A stretch of DNA of 64,000 nucleotides, from positions 16,413 through 80,412 of the forward strand of contig CAJLVJ010000002.1 of NCBI GenBank assembly GCA_905210085.1. Reading direction: 5' to 3'. The position numbers and the translations under genes are program-made. Below, in pieces: positions 49,739 to 57,957 of this stretch. A model generated the notes under the pieces. The model was not told the origin of the DNA and ran no database searches. It saw only the letters and a list, made by a program, of their open reading frames with translations. Numbering within the stretch: position 1 is the stretch's first letter; each line of letters opens with the position of its first letter. Origin of the DNA: an uncultured Collinsella sp. (GTDB lineage: Bacteria; Actinomycetota; Coriobacteriia; Coriobacteriales; Coriobacteriaceae).

Positions 49739-50743
49739 ATGAAAATCAATCACGCGATTCTGCATATTCTGGACTTTGACTCTGCCGTCAACGTCATGAG
49801 CCAGCGCGAGCTCGATATCGAGAGCCGTACCGTGCGCAACTTCGTGACCACGCATCTGCGCCGCGCACGTACCTCGGCCGATAATAAACGCGCCACGTTT
49901 GCCGAGAACTCCGCATTCGGCGGCGAGCTCAAGGGCTATTTCTTTGGCGAGCGCGAGTTCGTGGACCTGTCGCAGCAGATTGCGGAGTTTATTTCCTCCG
50001 AGCTCACCAAAGCCGAGAAAGCCGAGTCCACCGACGTGCTCGTGGCCGATTTTGACGACGATGAGGATGCCCGCTGGTTTGCCGTGATGCTGCTGGGCTC
50101 CAAGCAGGCTTTTATGCACGAAGTGGGCCGCGAGGAGGGGGAGGTGCGCAACGACATCGCGCGCCACTACGCCATTCTGCCGAACCCCTCGCAAAAGGTG
50201 CCGAGCTATGCCATCGTGCGCGCGAGTACCATGGAGATCGGCTACGTGGACAAGAAGCGCAAGATCGCCGGCGAGGACCGTATGCTTATCCCCGATGGCC
50301 TGCTGCAGTGCGACACGGGCGTATCGGGCAAGGAGGTTATCGACACCGTGACGCGTGTGGTCGAGGAAGTCGCCGAGGAGCATGGTGCCAACACGGCTGT
50401 AGCGCTCGCTAAGGTTAAGGCTGCGGTTACCGAGAAGGTTGAGGATGACGAGGAGCTGCCGCCTTGGGATATTGTCGATGAGGTCTTTGAGGACGAGCCG
50501 GTTATCAAGGAGAGCGTGCGCGCGGCACTGACCGAGGAGAAGGTGCCCGAGCGTGTGCCCGTGGAGCGCAAACAGGTCGAACGCGCAGCGGTGCGCAATC
50601 ATAAGATTCGTACCGACACGGGTATCGAGATCAGCTTCCCGGCCGAGATGGGTTCGAACTCCGAGTACATCGAGTTCGTCAACGAGCCCAACGGCCTCAT
50701 CTCCATCGAGCTCAAAAACATCGGCAGCATCGAGAACCGATAA
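49739..50743 (+). CDS. 37-kDa nucleoid-associated protein (NdpA/YejK family)
   Basis: 334 aa, matching the NA37/YejK family in length and in segments MKINHAILHILD, DDEDARWFAVMLLG and SYAIVRASTMEIGYVDKKRKIAGEDRML. These proteins associate with the nucleoid or spermidine nucleoids and are often in mobile or stress contexts; the precise role is unclear. Start: ATG 49739, chosen over ATG 49730 for spacing from CGGAA, with some doubt. A terminator follows at 50764. Confidence 0.8.
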   Translation: MKINHAILHILDFDSAVNVMSQRELDIESRTVRNFVTTHLRRARTSADNKRATFAENSAFGGELKGYFFGEREFVDLSQQIAEFISSELTKAEKAESTDVLVADFDDDEDARWFAVMLLGSKQAFMHEVGREEGEVRNDIARHYAILPNPSQKVPSYAIVRASTMEIGYVDKKRKIAGEDRMLIPDGLLQCDTGVSGKEVIDTVTRVVEEVAEEHGANTAVALAKVKAAVTEKVEDDEELPPWDIVDEVFEDEPVIKESVRAALTEEKVPERVPVERKQVERAAVRNHKIRTDTGIEISFPAEMGSNSEYIEFVNEPNGLISIELKNIGSIENR

Positions 50744-50763
50744 ACTGCGCTTGGACGCTGCGG

Positions 50764-50807
50764 AAAACAAAGGCCGAAACCCTTCGGGACTTCGGCCTTT
50801 TTGTTTT
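50764..50807 (+). terminator. Rho-independent terminator of the nucleoid-protein gene
   Basis: AAAACAAAGGCCGAA and TTCGGCCTTTTTGTTTT pair around an inner CCC-TTC-GGG hairpin, with a T run inside the 3' arm. Confidence 0.88.
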
Positions 50808-50846
50808 CGGCTTGGTCGCTGACATTGCGTCGTAGGTTGAGCATAC

Positions 50847-50993
50847 GCCAGCGAAAATGCCCCTAGGCGAGCAAGGTGACGCGAAAGAGGAGGGCATTGA
50901 CCTTCTGGTCATGCCCGACGATTGAACGTCAGATTGCCGCCTAGGGGCGTTTGCAGCGTCGACTTGTTACGCGGTTTGGCAAAACGCCGTAAC
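50847..50993 (+). repeat. Structured two-hairpin element, copy B
   Basis: A long imperfect hairpin has an outer stem GCCCCTAGGC (50859-50868) with GCCTAGGGGC (50939-50948), an apical stem GGGCAT-GACC/GGTC-ATGCCC, and the conserved single-stranded blocks GAAAGAGGAG (50883) and TTGAACGTCA (50922). Then GCAGCGTCGA (50953) and a second hairpin starting GTTACGCGGTTT (50966). The blocks and order are those of copy A at 40471. It starts 40 bases after a terminator and ends 3 bases before the dapH stop codon. Confidence 0.8.
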
Positions 50994-50995
50994 TA

Positions 50996-51715
50996 TTAAA
51001 GCTGGCGCAGGCCCTCTTCCAGGCCGGTCTTGCTGTCGGTCTTCTCATCGCGCATCTTGATGACGCGGGCGGGGACACCGGCCACGACGGCGCCGGCGGG
51101 GACGTCCTCGACGCACACGGCACCGGCAGCCACGACGGCGCCCTTGCCCACGCGCACGCCCTCCAGGACCACGGCGTTGGCGCCAATCATGACATCGTCC
51201 TCGATGATGACGGGCGTGGCGCTCGCGGGCTCAACGACGCCTGCCAGTACGGTGCCGGCGCCGATGTGGCAGTTCTTGCCCACGGTTGCGCGGCCGCCCA
51301 GGACGGCGCCCATATCAATCATAGAGCCCTCGCCGATAACGGAGCCGATGTTGATGATGGCGCCCATCATGATGACGGCGCGGTCGCCGATCTCGACGCG
51401 GTCGCGGATGATTGCGCCCGGCTCAATGCGGGCGTTGATGCCCTTAAGGTCGAGCATGGGGACGGCGGAGTTGCGGCAGTCATTCTCGACGTCGTAGTAG
51501 TCGATGGAGTCGGCATTGGCATCGAGGATGGCCTTGAGCTCATCCCAGTCGCCAAAGACGGTCTTGCCACGACGACCGCCGTAGACGTGCGCATCGCCCC
51601 ACTGGACCTTCATGCCGGGCTTTTCGCGCACGTACAGCTTGACGGGCGTCTTTTTGGGCGCGGTGGCGATGTAGTTGATAATCTCCTGTGCATCCATCTC
51701 GGCTGCGTTGCTCAT
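50996..51715 (-). CDS. dapH: Tetrahydrodipicolinate N-acetyltransferase
   Basis: Transfers acetyl from acetyl-CoA to tetrahydrodipicolinate in the acetylase branch of lysine/DAP synthesis. 239 aa. An N-terminal helical part ([23 protein letters not shown]) is followed by a left-handed beta helix with hexapeptide repeats ([41 protein letters not shown]). This N-terminal type is DapH, not the succinyl-dependent DapD. Last gene of the lysA-dapA / dapB / dapH run, all minus strand. Confidence 0.93.
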   Translation of the reverse strand: MSNAAEMDAQEIINYIATAPKKTPVKLYVREKPGMKVQWGDAHVYGGRRGKTVFGDWDELKAILDANADSIDYYDVENDCRNSAVPMLDLKGINARIEPGAIIRDRVEIGDRAVIMMGAIINIGSVIGEGSMIDMGAVLGGRATVGKNCHIGAGTVLAGVVEPASATPVIIEDDVMIGANAVVLEGVRVGKGAVVAAGAVCVEDVPAGAVVAGVPARVIKMRDEKTDSKTGLEEGLRQL

Positions 51716-51754
51716 TTGCTATCTCTCCTTTGGGTGGATTCGGTTGATACCTGG

Positions 51755-52495
51755 TTAGGCAAACATGACCTGGTCGAACGTATAGAAGCCAGGGTCGCGG
51801 GTGACGAGCTTCTGCGCGGCCGCCAAGGCGCCGTTGACAAAGATCTGACGGCTCGTGGCGCGATGGCTAAGCGTGACTTCCTCGTCCTGGCCAAAGAAAC
51901 TCACCTCGTGCACGCCGGCGACGGTGCCGCCGCGTAGTGAGTGCATGCCGATTTCCTTGGGATCGCGAGCGCCGCACATGCCCTCACGACCGTAAACAGG
52001 ATGATAGCCAGCCTCAGGTTCGGCCTCGACCACGGCGTCGAGTAGCAGCTTGGCGGTGCCGCTGGGAGCGTCGACCTTTTGGTTGTGGTGCGTCTCGACA
52101 ATCTCGCAATCAAAGCCGGGCAGTTCGCGCGTGGCCTGGGCAACCAGATGGCGCAGGGCGGCGATGCCGATGGAGTAGTTGCCCGAGTGCATGACGCGGG
52201 CATTCTGACCCAGCTCGCGCAGGCGGTCCATCTGATCGGGCGTGTAGCCCGTGGTGCCCGAGACCAACGCGGCGCCCGTGCGCTCGACATAGGCGACGAC
52301 GGCATCGAAGGTCACGACGTTCGAGAAGTCGATGATTACATCGGCTACCGGGGCGCCCTCGAGCTCGGACAGATCAAAACCGATCTGGGCGACGATATCA
52401 AAAACGTGCTGACCGGCGGCGTCGACAACGACCTCGGCGGTGGTGCGGATGAGCGAGCCCATACGGCCCGTTCCCATAATGACGGTCTTAATCAA
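51755..52495 (-). CDS. dapB: 4-hydroxy-tetrahydrodipicolinate reductase
   Basis: Reduces hydroxy-tetrahydrodipicolinate in DAP/lysine synthesis. 246 aa. The NAD(P) motif is VIMGTGRMGSLI; the substrate-binding and catalytic region is ETHHNQKVDAPSGTA with the His pair and Lys. The start overlaps the end of the lysA-dapA frame by 8 bases, so translation is coupled. dapH follows 39 bases downstream. Confidence 0.94.
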   Translation of the reverse strand: MIKTVIMGTGRMGSLIRTTAEVVVDAAGQHVFDIVAQIGFDLSELEGAPVADVIIDFSNVVTFDAVVAYVERTGAALVSGTTGYTPDQMDRLRELGQNARVMHSGNYSIGIAALRHLVAQATRELPGFDCEIVETHHNQKVDAPSGTAKLLLDAVVEAEPEAGYHPVYGREGMCGARDPKEIGMHSLRGGTVAGVHEVSFFGQDEEVTLSHRATSRQIFVNGALAAAQKLVTRDPGFYTFDQVMFA

Positions 52496-53378
52496 GCAGA
52501 CCAGCTCCCTTTAGAGCATCGGTAAGTGCGGCGCGCGTGTCGTCTGCCATGGGGCACAGCGGCATGCGGTAGTTGGCTTCGATCATACCCATCTGGGCGA
52601 GCGCTTCCTTAACGGGGATGGGGTTGACCTCACTAAAGAGGGCGTTGATGAGCGGCTGGCCGGCAATTTGGATATCGCGGGCACGTGCCACGTCACCATC
52701 CAGATAGGCGCGGCACATGTCATGCACGAGCTGCGGCTGAACATCGGCCCATACGCTGATGGTGCCCGAGGCGCCCAGGCTCATGAGCGGCACGGTGAGC
52801 GCGTCCTCGCCCGAGTACATGCGGAAGTCGTCGGACAGCAGGTGGGCGATCTTTGCGGCATAAGCGACGTTACCCGAGGCCTCCTTGATGCCCATGATGT
52901 TGGGGTGCGCGGCTAAGCGTTCTACGTTGCGCTCGCTGATGTCGCAGCCGCAGCGGCCGGGGATGTTGTACAGGATGCAGGGGATGTCCACGGCGTCGGC
53001 GACGGTCTTAAAGTGCTGATAGATACCCTCTTCATTGGACTTGTTGTAGTAGGGGGTAATGAGCAGCAGACCGTCGGCGCCCAGGCCCTGATAGGTGAGC
53101 GACTTGGTGAGCATGGTCTGCGTGGAGTTGGAGCCCGAGCCGGCAATAACGGGGACGCGTCCTGCAACATACTTGACCACAGCGGCGACGACGGAGTTGT
53201 CCTCGTCATCGGTCATCGTGGCACTCTCACCGGTGGTGCCCAGGGTGAGGATGGCGTCAGTGCCGTTTTGCAGGTGGAAATCGACAAGGCGCTCGAGTGC
53301 GTCAAAGTCGACACTGCCGTCCTTTTTAAATGGCGTAACAAGGGCGACGATTGAACCCTCGAGATTGCGGATGTCCAT
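52488..53378 (-). CDS. dapA: Possible independently translated DapA within the fused frame
   Basis: AAGGAGAAGAAC directly precedes ATG 53378, and translation from there gives 296 aa (MDIRNLEGSIVALVTPFKK at the N terminus), the normal length and N terminus of DapA. This suggests an ancestral lysA-dapA gene pair in which the lysA stop was lost. Whether the cell makes the fusion, free DapA or both cannot be decided from sequence. Confidence 0.4.
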   Translation of the reverse strand: MDIRNLEGSIVALVTPFKKDGSVDFDALERLVDFHLQNGTDAILTLGTTGESATMTDDEDNSVVAAVVKYVAGRVPVIAGSGSNSTQTMLTKSLTYQGLGADGLLLITPYYNKSNEEGIYQHFKTVADAVDIPCILYNIPGRCGCDISERNVERLAAHPNIMGIKEASGNVAYAAKIAHLLSDDFRMYSGEDALTVPLMSLGASGTISVWADVQPQLVHDMCRAYLDGDVARARDIQIAGQPLINALFSEVNPIPVKEALAQMGMIEANYRMPLCPMADDTRAALTDALKGAGLLD

Positions 53379-54797
53379 GTTCTTCTCCTTCGCTTCCGCG
53401 ATCTGGGTGCGTTTGTTCCATTGGGCGGCGACGGCCAGGCGCTCGTCTTGGGCGCGACGGCGGGCACTTTCGGCGCGCGACTTGGCCAGCAGCTCTCGGC
53501 CGCTCGGCAGCACGTCGAGCGTGGCAAAGTAATCGCCCGGGCGCTCGGCACGGCGGATGAGGTCGGCTGAGCCATCGGGGCGCAGCAGGACCTCGGCGGA
53601 GCGCAGGCGTCCGTTGTAGTTGTAGCCCATGGAGTAGCCATGCGCGCCGGTATCGTGGATCACAAGCAGGTCGTCCATGTCGATATGCGGCAGCTCGCGA
53701 TCGATGGCGAACTTGTCGTTGTTCTCGCACAAGTTGCCCGTGATGTCATACGTGTTCGTGACCGGCGCTGCGGTCTTGTCAGGGCCGCCCGGCTGACCCA
53801 TTACCGTAATGTGGTGGTAGGCGCCATACATGGCAGGGCGGATCAGATCGACGGCGCTTGCGTCGACACCGATATAGTCCTTGTAGATCTGCTTTTCGTG
53901 GATGGCCTTGGTGACCAGGCATCCGTAGGGGCCCATCATAAAGCGACCCATCTCGGTGCAGATCGCCACATCGCTCATGCCGGCGGGGACCAGAATCTCG
54001 TCGTAGGCTGCGTGTACGCCCTCGCCGATGGCGTGAATGTCGTTAGCCTGCTGCTCGGGCAGGTAGGGGATGCCCACACCGCCGGACAGATTGATAAAGG
54101 CGACATGTGCGCCGGTCTCGCACTCCAGGCGCACGGCAAGTTTAAAGAGGATGCGTGCGAGCTTGGGATAGTAGTCGTTAGTGACGGTGTTACTGGCAAG
54201 GAAGGCATGGATGCCAAAATTCTCGGCGCCCTTGGCCTTGAGCATGCGGAAAGCCTCAAAGAGCTGCTCGGTGGTCATGCCGTACTTGGAGTCGCCGGGG
54301 TTGTCCATAATGCCGTTAGAGAGCTGGAACAGGCCGCCCGGATTAAAGCGGCAGCTGACCGTCTTGGGGATGGGGCCCGCGACGCGCTCAAAGAACTCGA
54401 TATGGCTGATGTCGTCAAAGTTGACGATGGCGCCCAGTTTATCTGCAAGGGCAAAATCCGCCGCCGGCGTGTCGTTGGACGAGAACATGATGTCGTGGCC
54501 GGCGATGCCCAGCGAGCGGGCGATCATGAGCTCGGTATAGCTCGAGCAATCGCAGCCGCAGCCGTATTCGTTGAGGATGGAGATGAGTGCCGGGTTAGGG
54601 TTGGCCTTGACGGCAAAGTATTCCTTAAAGCCCGGATTCCACGCAAAGGCGTCGCGCACCTCTTGCATGTTGCGGCGGATGCCCGCCTCGTCGTATAGAT
54701 GAAACGGCGTGGGGAACTGCTCGACGATATGCTCGAGCGTTTTCTTGTCCACAAACGGCTGCTTGGCCGCATACGCTTCGTTGGGGGTCAATGCCAT
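52488..54797 (-). CDS. lysA-dapA: LysA-DapA single reading frame (DAP decarboxylase fused to dihydrodipicolinate synthase)
   Basis: An uninterrupted 769-aa frame. Residues about 1-470 are a fold-type III PLP decarboxylase with Lys in YFAVKANPNP, Cys in YGCGCDCSSYTEL, the Gly-rich phosphate loop NLSGGVGIPY and CTEMGRFMMGPYG: meso-DAP to lysine. Residues about 474-769 are DapA, with Tyr in ITPYYNKSNEEG and the Schiff-base Lys in IMGIKEASGN: aspartate semialdehyde plus pyruvate to the DAP precursor. No stop separates them. A lysine riboswitch precedes ATG 54797. The junction also holds a ribosome site and ATG (53378), so separate DapA may be made. Confidence 0.88.
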   Translation of the reverse strand: MALTPNEAYAAKQPFVDKKTLEHIVEQFPTPFHLYDEAGIRRNMQEVRDAFAWNPGFKEYFAVKANPNPALISILNEYGCGCDCSSYTELMIARSLGIAGHDIMFSSNDTPAADFALADKLGAIVNFDDISHIEFFERVAGPIPKTVSCRFNPGGLFQLSNGIMDNPGDSKYGMTTEQLFEAFRMLKAKGAENFGIHAFLASNTVTNDYYPKLARILFKLAVRLECETGAHVAFINLSGGVGIPYLPEQQANDIHAIGEGVHAAYDEILVPAGMSDVAICTEMGRFMMGPYGCLVTKAIHEKQIYKDYIGVDASAVDLIRPAMYGAYHHITVMGQPGGPDKTAAPVTNTYDITGNLCENNDKFAIDRELPHIDMDDLLVIHDTGAHGYSMGYNYNGRLRSAEVLLRPDGSADLIRRAERPGDYFATLDVLPSGRELLAKSRAESARRRAQDERLAVAAQWNKRTQIAEAKEKNMDIRNLEGSIVALVTPFKKDGSVDFDALERLVDFHLQNGTDAILTLGTTGESATMTDDEDNSVVAAVVKYVAGRVPVIAGSGSNSTQTMLTKSLTYQGLGADGLLLITPYYNKSNEEGIYQHFKTVADAVDIPCILYNIPGRCGCDISERNVERLAAHPNIMGIKEASGNVAYAAKIAHLLSDDFRMYSGEDALTVPLMSLGASGTISVWADVQPQLVHDMCRAYLDGDVARARDIQIAGQPLINALFSEVNPIPVKEALAQMGMIEANYRMPLCPMADDTRAALTDALKGAGLLD

Positions 54798-54879
54798 GTC
54801 CCGTAAACCTCGCTATCCAGACGGCGCCATCTGCGCATTGAATCCGCATAGCGTGGACCCAATGTCCGGATAGCGCTCC

Positions 54880-55035
54880 CGCATTGCTGCAGACAGTCCT
54901 GCGGGTGTTTCCCGCAGGCCCACCAGGCTGTTCGTGCCCGAAAAACCCAGTTCGGCGGGTTTCGCCTCCCCGCAGGGTCAAAGTCTGCCGACTCGCCCGC
55001 GGCTCTTCGTGCCCGCGCCTCTATCAAGTGGTAAC
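54880..55035 (-). ncRNA. Lysine riboswitch (L box) ahead of lysA-dapA
   Basis: On the minus strand the leader shows the L-box landmarks in order: GATAGAGGCGCG, then GAAGAGCCGC, GGGGAGGCGAAACCCGCCGAA, CTGG, and the closing GGACTGTC, with GC-rich helices between. Downstream, CGCTATCC (54875-54868) can pair with GGATAGCG (54818-54811), whose 3' side touches the GAGG ribosome site before ATG 54797, a plausible translational switch. Lysine would repress the pathway's last and first dedicated enzymes together. Ends are approximate. Confidence 0.8.
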
Positions 55036-55177
55036 GACCCTACCACGTTGCACTTTACCAAACAAGAGTATTCGTATATAACGTTTAAAAAATGCAGGGA
55101 TATGCTGGAAATAAGGGTGCGGCAATCTTGCGGCACAATAAGATGGCAACTGGCGCGCACCTATGAAAGGAACCTTT

Positions 55178-56365
55178 ATGACCGAGCTCCAAGAACTCCG
55201 TTGCTATCGGCGCGACTTACACAGGATCCCGGAGCTCGACTTCGATCTTCCGCAGACGATCGCCTATATTGAGGGCGTGTTGGCACCGCTCGCCTGCGAG
55301 GTGACCCATCCGTGTCCCAGCTGCGTCTGTGCCTTCTTCGATGCCGGTGTGGGCGCTACGCATGCCACGGCGATTCGCGCCGACATGGACGCCCTGCCCA
55401 TCGCGGAGGCGACGGGAGCTGATTTTGCCTCGACGCATCCCGGTAAGATGCATGCGTGCGGTCACGACGGTCACATGGCCATGGCGCTCGCGGCGGCGAC
55501 TTTTGTCGACCGCACGATTCGTGAGCAGCCGGGCGCCATCAAGCGCAACGTGCTCTTCGTGTTCCAGCCTGCCGAGGAGACGACCGGTGGCGCCAAGACG
55601 GTGTGCGAGAGCGGCGTATTCGAGCGCTATAGGGCAGATTGCATCTTTGGCTTCCATGTGTGGCCCGATCTGCCCGCCGGCACGTTGGCGAGCTGTCCCG
55701 GTCCGCTGCTGGCGCGCTCAAGCGAGACGCACATTCATATCCATGGCACGAGCATCCATATCGCCAAGACCTACGGCGTTCCCGTAAACGAATCGCACGA
55801 TGCCGCGCTGGCGGCGGCCAAGTTCTTAGTTTCCGAGCGCGAGCTCATGGACGAGCTGGGTGCCGACGAGCCCTGCATTGGTAAGTTCGGCCTGCTGCAG
55901 GCCGGCACCGTCTGCAATGCGGTGGCGGGGGAGGCCCATGTTGCGGGCAGCTTGCGCGTGTTTACGGACGATATGTTCGACCGAGCGCGCGAAGGCGTGC
56001 GCCGCGTGTTGGACGATGCCTGCGCCACAACGGGCTGCACGTATGATCTCGACTTTGCCGAGGGCTATCCGCCGGTCGATAACGACCCCGAGTTGTTTGC
56101 CAACGTCGCGCCTGCCTTGTCCGAGCTGCAACTTGTGGACGAGCCGCTGCTGATTGCCGAGGACTTCGCCTTCTATCAGCGCCATCTTCCGGGCGTGTTC
56201 TTCCTGCTGGGCACGGGCGTGCCAGAGGGACAAGAAAACCCGAGTTATCCGGATGGCTGTCCCGCCTATGCCACGAGCGCCCTTCACACTGATACCATGC
56301 TCTTTGACGAGGAAATTCTGCTCAAAGGCCTCGATGTCTACAAACGATTGCTTAACTTGGAGTGA
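55178..56365 (+). CDS. M20 amidohydrolase, candidate N-acetyl-diaminopimelate deacetylase
   Basis: M20D metallohydrolase, 395 aa. The N terminus is CYRRDLHRIPELDFDLPQT; metal-binding regions are IRADMDALPI, MHACGHDGHMA, FQPAEETTGGA and the late AEDFAFY. M20D members include hippurate/IAA-amino acid hydrolases and the N-acetyl-LL-DAP deacetylase of the acetylase branch. Its position divergent from the riboswitch-controlled dap genes, with dapH in the cluster, favours the deacetylase. AAAGGA precedes ATG 55178. Confidence 0.82.
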   Translation: MTELQELRCYRRDLHRIPELDFDLPQTIAYIEGVLAPLACEVTHPCPSCVCAFFDAGVGATHATAIRADMDALPIAEATGADFASTHPGKMHACGHDGHMAMALAAATFVDRTIREQPGAIKRNVLFVFQPAEETTGGAKTVCESGVFERYRADCIFGFHVWPDLPAGTLASCPGPLLARSSETHIHIHGTSIHIAKTYGVPVNESHDAALAAAKFLVSERELMDELGADEPCIGKFGLLQAGTVCNAVAGEAHVAGSLRVFTDDMFDRAREGVRRVLDDACATTGCTYDLDFAEGYPPVDNDPELFANVAPALSELQLVDEPLLIAEDFAFYQRHLPGVFFLLGTGVPEGQENPSYPDGCPAYATSALHTDTMLFDEEILLKGLDVYKRLLNLE

Positions 56366-56419
56366 CGATGAAGCGCCGACAGACTGCCATGTTATAGTCC
56401 GGGTGGATGCGGGTGTGGC

Positions 56420-56689
56420 TTGCTACTGCTTCCGGTTATTGCCGTGAGCATTGGCGTGATGTTTGCGCTTGCCGGGCTGGCCGCAGCGGCACTCGTGTTG
56501 CTGATTGTGGCCATTGGCGTGACGATTTGGCTCTGCCGCTCTCGCGAGCAGCGTCGTGCCGATGGTAAAACCGATGTTGGCTGGGTCGTCTTCCTAATCA
56601 TTGCGTACCCGCTGAGTGTCAGCTACCTGGTGTTCTTTGTCCTGTTGATGATCAGCACCTTTACCGGGGAATCTGTCACGGTGGGTTGA
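56420..56689 (+). CDS. Small membrane protein, function unknown
   Basis: 89 aa with two strong membrane helices (about residues 8-38 and 56-78) separated by a charged, Arg-rich loop (CRSREQRRADGKTD). The start is uncertain: TTG 56420 or an internal GTG/ATG, none with a clear ribosome site. The 54-base gap after the M20 gene allows cotranscription. Confidence 0.45.
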   Translation: MLLLPVIAVSIGVMFALAGLAAAALVLLIVAIGVTIWLCRSREQRRADGKTDVGWVVFLIIAYPLSVSYLVFFVLLMISTFTGESVTVG

Positions 56690-56850
56690 TGCACTGCCAG
56701 CAGACGGTCGCGCAAAGTGCGTTTGCTCGGCGTTTGGATGACTGCATTGGCCGTTTAACGTAACCTTAGCTCTCAGCTAATGAATTCAAGTTCAATCCTT
56801 CCTACGATGTGCTGTGTGCCGGCGCGGTAGCCGGATCGTAGGAAGGATGC

Positions 56851-57396
56851 ATGATGAATAAGCTCGAAAACGAAGTGCTGCTGAGCCGTCGCGCTGCACT
56901 TGGCGCATTCGCCACTGTTGCCTTGGGGACTGCCAGTCTTCTTGCCGGTTGCGGTAGCGATAAGGCGACCGTCACCGAGGACGCTGACGATGGCGACAAG
57001 AAGGAAGAGACTAAGAAGGAAGAGCAGCCTACGGCTGACCTGGCTGTTGGCACGACGGTGACCACGACTGCCGGTCTTTCCGTCGTCGTCGATTCCGTCC
57101 AGCCCGGTCTCACAAATTATGACGGTTCGACCATGACGGGTATTCACGTCACGTACGTCAACAATGGCGATGAGGGCGCAGATTACAATATCTACGACTG
57201 GAAGGGCGAGGACGCCAACGGTGCGCAGCAGAACCAGGGTTACTACAGCGAGGGCTCCGATGAGCTGCAGTCTGGCACCCTTGCCGCCGGTGGCTCCGTG
57301 GCGGGCAATATCTATTTTGATGGTGACATCAAGAAGGCTCTCTATTTTGCCAACATGTTTGATAAGTCCGCGACTGCGAGCTGGGTGCTGGCCTAA
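56851..57396 (+). CDS. DUF4352-like lipoprotein
   Basis: Lipoprotein of 181 aa. The signal peptide has twin-Arg-like basic residues (LLSRRAALGAF), a hydrophobic core and the lipobox ASLLAGCGS (Cys about residue 34). After a charged Asp/Lys/Glu linker, an Ig-like beta domain follows (GLSVVVDSVQPG ... MTGIHVTYVNNGDEGADYN). Such domains sit on the outer face of the membrane; function unknown. AGGAAGG precedes ATG 56851. It may form a group with the HTH and kinase genes downstream. Confidence 0.78.
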   Translation: MMNKLENEVLLSRRAALGAFATVALGTASLLAGCGSDKATVTEDADDGDKKEETKKEEQPTADLAVGTTVTTTAGLSVVVDSVQPGLTNYDGSTMTGIHVTYVNNGDEGADYNIYDWKGEDANGAQQNQGYYSEGSDELQSGTLAAGGSVAGNIYFDGDIKKALYFANMFDKSATASWVLA

Positions 57397-57435
57397 CATG
57401 TCGCTACCGTTGCGCCGTATGGGAGGTGAGGTCGT

Positions 57436-57858
57436 ATGCTCGATAAAAAGCTAACGGACGAGTTACTCAATGAGCTTCTCGACGCGCCGAACATCGATGG
57501 CTATATCAAAGAGCACGACTTTGCCGCCCCGTCGCTTTCGGAGTATCTGAAACAGCTTTTGGAAGAGAAGGGGCTCGAGCGTTCGCGCGTGGTGCGTATG
57601 GCCGACCTCAACGAGACCTTTGGCTATCAGATCTTTACCGGTTCGCGTAATCCGAGCCGCAATAAGGTGCTGCAGATTGCCTTTGCAATGGCGCTGTCGA
57701 TGAAGGAGACCAACCGCGCCCTGACGGCTGCCGGAGTGAGCGTCCTCAACTGCAAGGACCGTCGCGATGCAATCATTATCTTTTGCATCGACCGTGGCTG
57801 TAGCCTCCAAAAGGTCAATGAAGAGTTGTATCGCTTTGGCGAGGAAACGGTGAGTTAG
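57436..57858 (+). CDS. XRE-like helix-turn-helix protein
   Basis: 140 aa. The central segment LSEYLKQLLEEKGLERSRVVRMADLNETFGYQIFTGSRNPSRNKVLQIAFAMALS matches a lambda-repressor-like HTH, followed by a C-terminal helical part (NCKDRRDAIIIFCIDRGCSLQKVNEELYRFGE). Proteins of this type are often encoded beside a Ser/Thr kinase, as here. GGGAGGTGAGG precedes the ATG. It probably regulates transcription or acts as the kinase's partner. Confidence 0.78.
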   Translation: MLDKKLTDELLNELLDAPNIDGYIKEHDFAAPSLSEYLKQLLEEKGLERSRVVRMADLNETFGYQIFTGSRNPSRNKVLQIAFAMALSMKETNRALTAAGVSVLNCKDRRDAIIIFCIDRGCSLQKVNEELYRFGEETVS

Positions 57859-57909
57859 TGGCCGATGGCTGAGCCGGCGGTATCACCAGAACAACCATGC
57901 AAACGAACG

Positions 57910-57939
57910 GGGTGCGGACACCATGGGGTGTCCGCACCC
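57910..57939. terminator. Hairpin between HTH and kinase genes
   Basis: GGGTGCGGACACC and GGTGTCCGCACCC form a perfect 13-bp stem with a 4-base loop, ending 18 bases before the kinase start. No T run. It may attenuate kinase expression or hide its ribosome site. Confidence 0.5.
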
Positions 57940-57957
57940 TGCGTTATGATGGACGCC

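Noticed and set aside
54798..55160. Small ORFs in the lysA leader
   Set aside because: They overlap the lysine riboswitch helices and have no ribosome sites; the region is explained as RNA structure.
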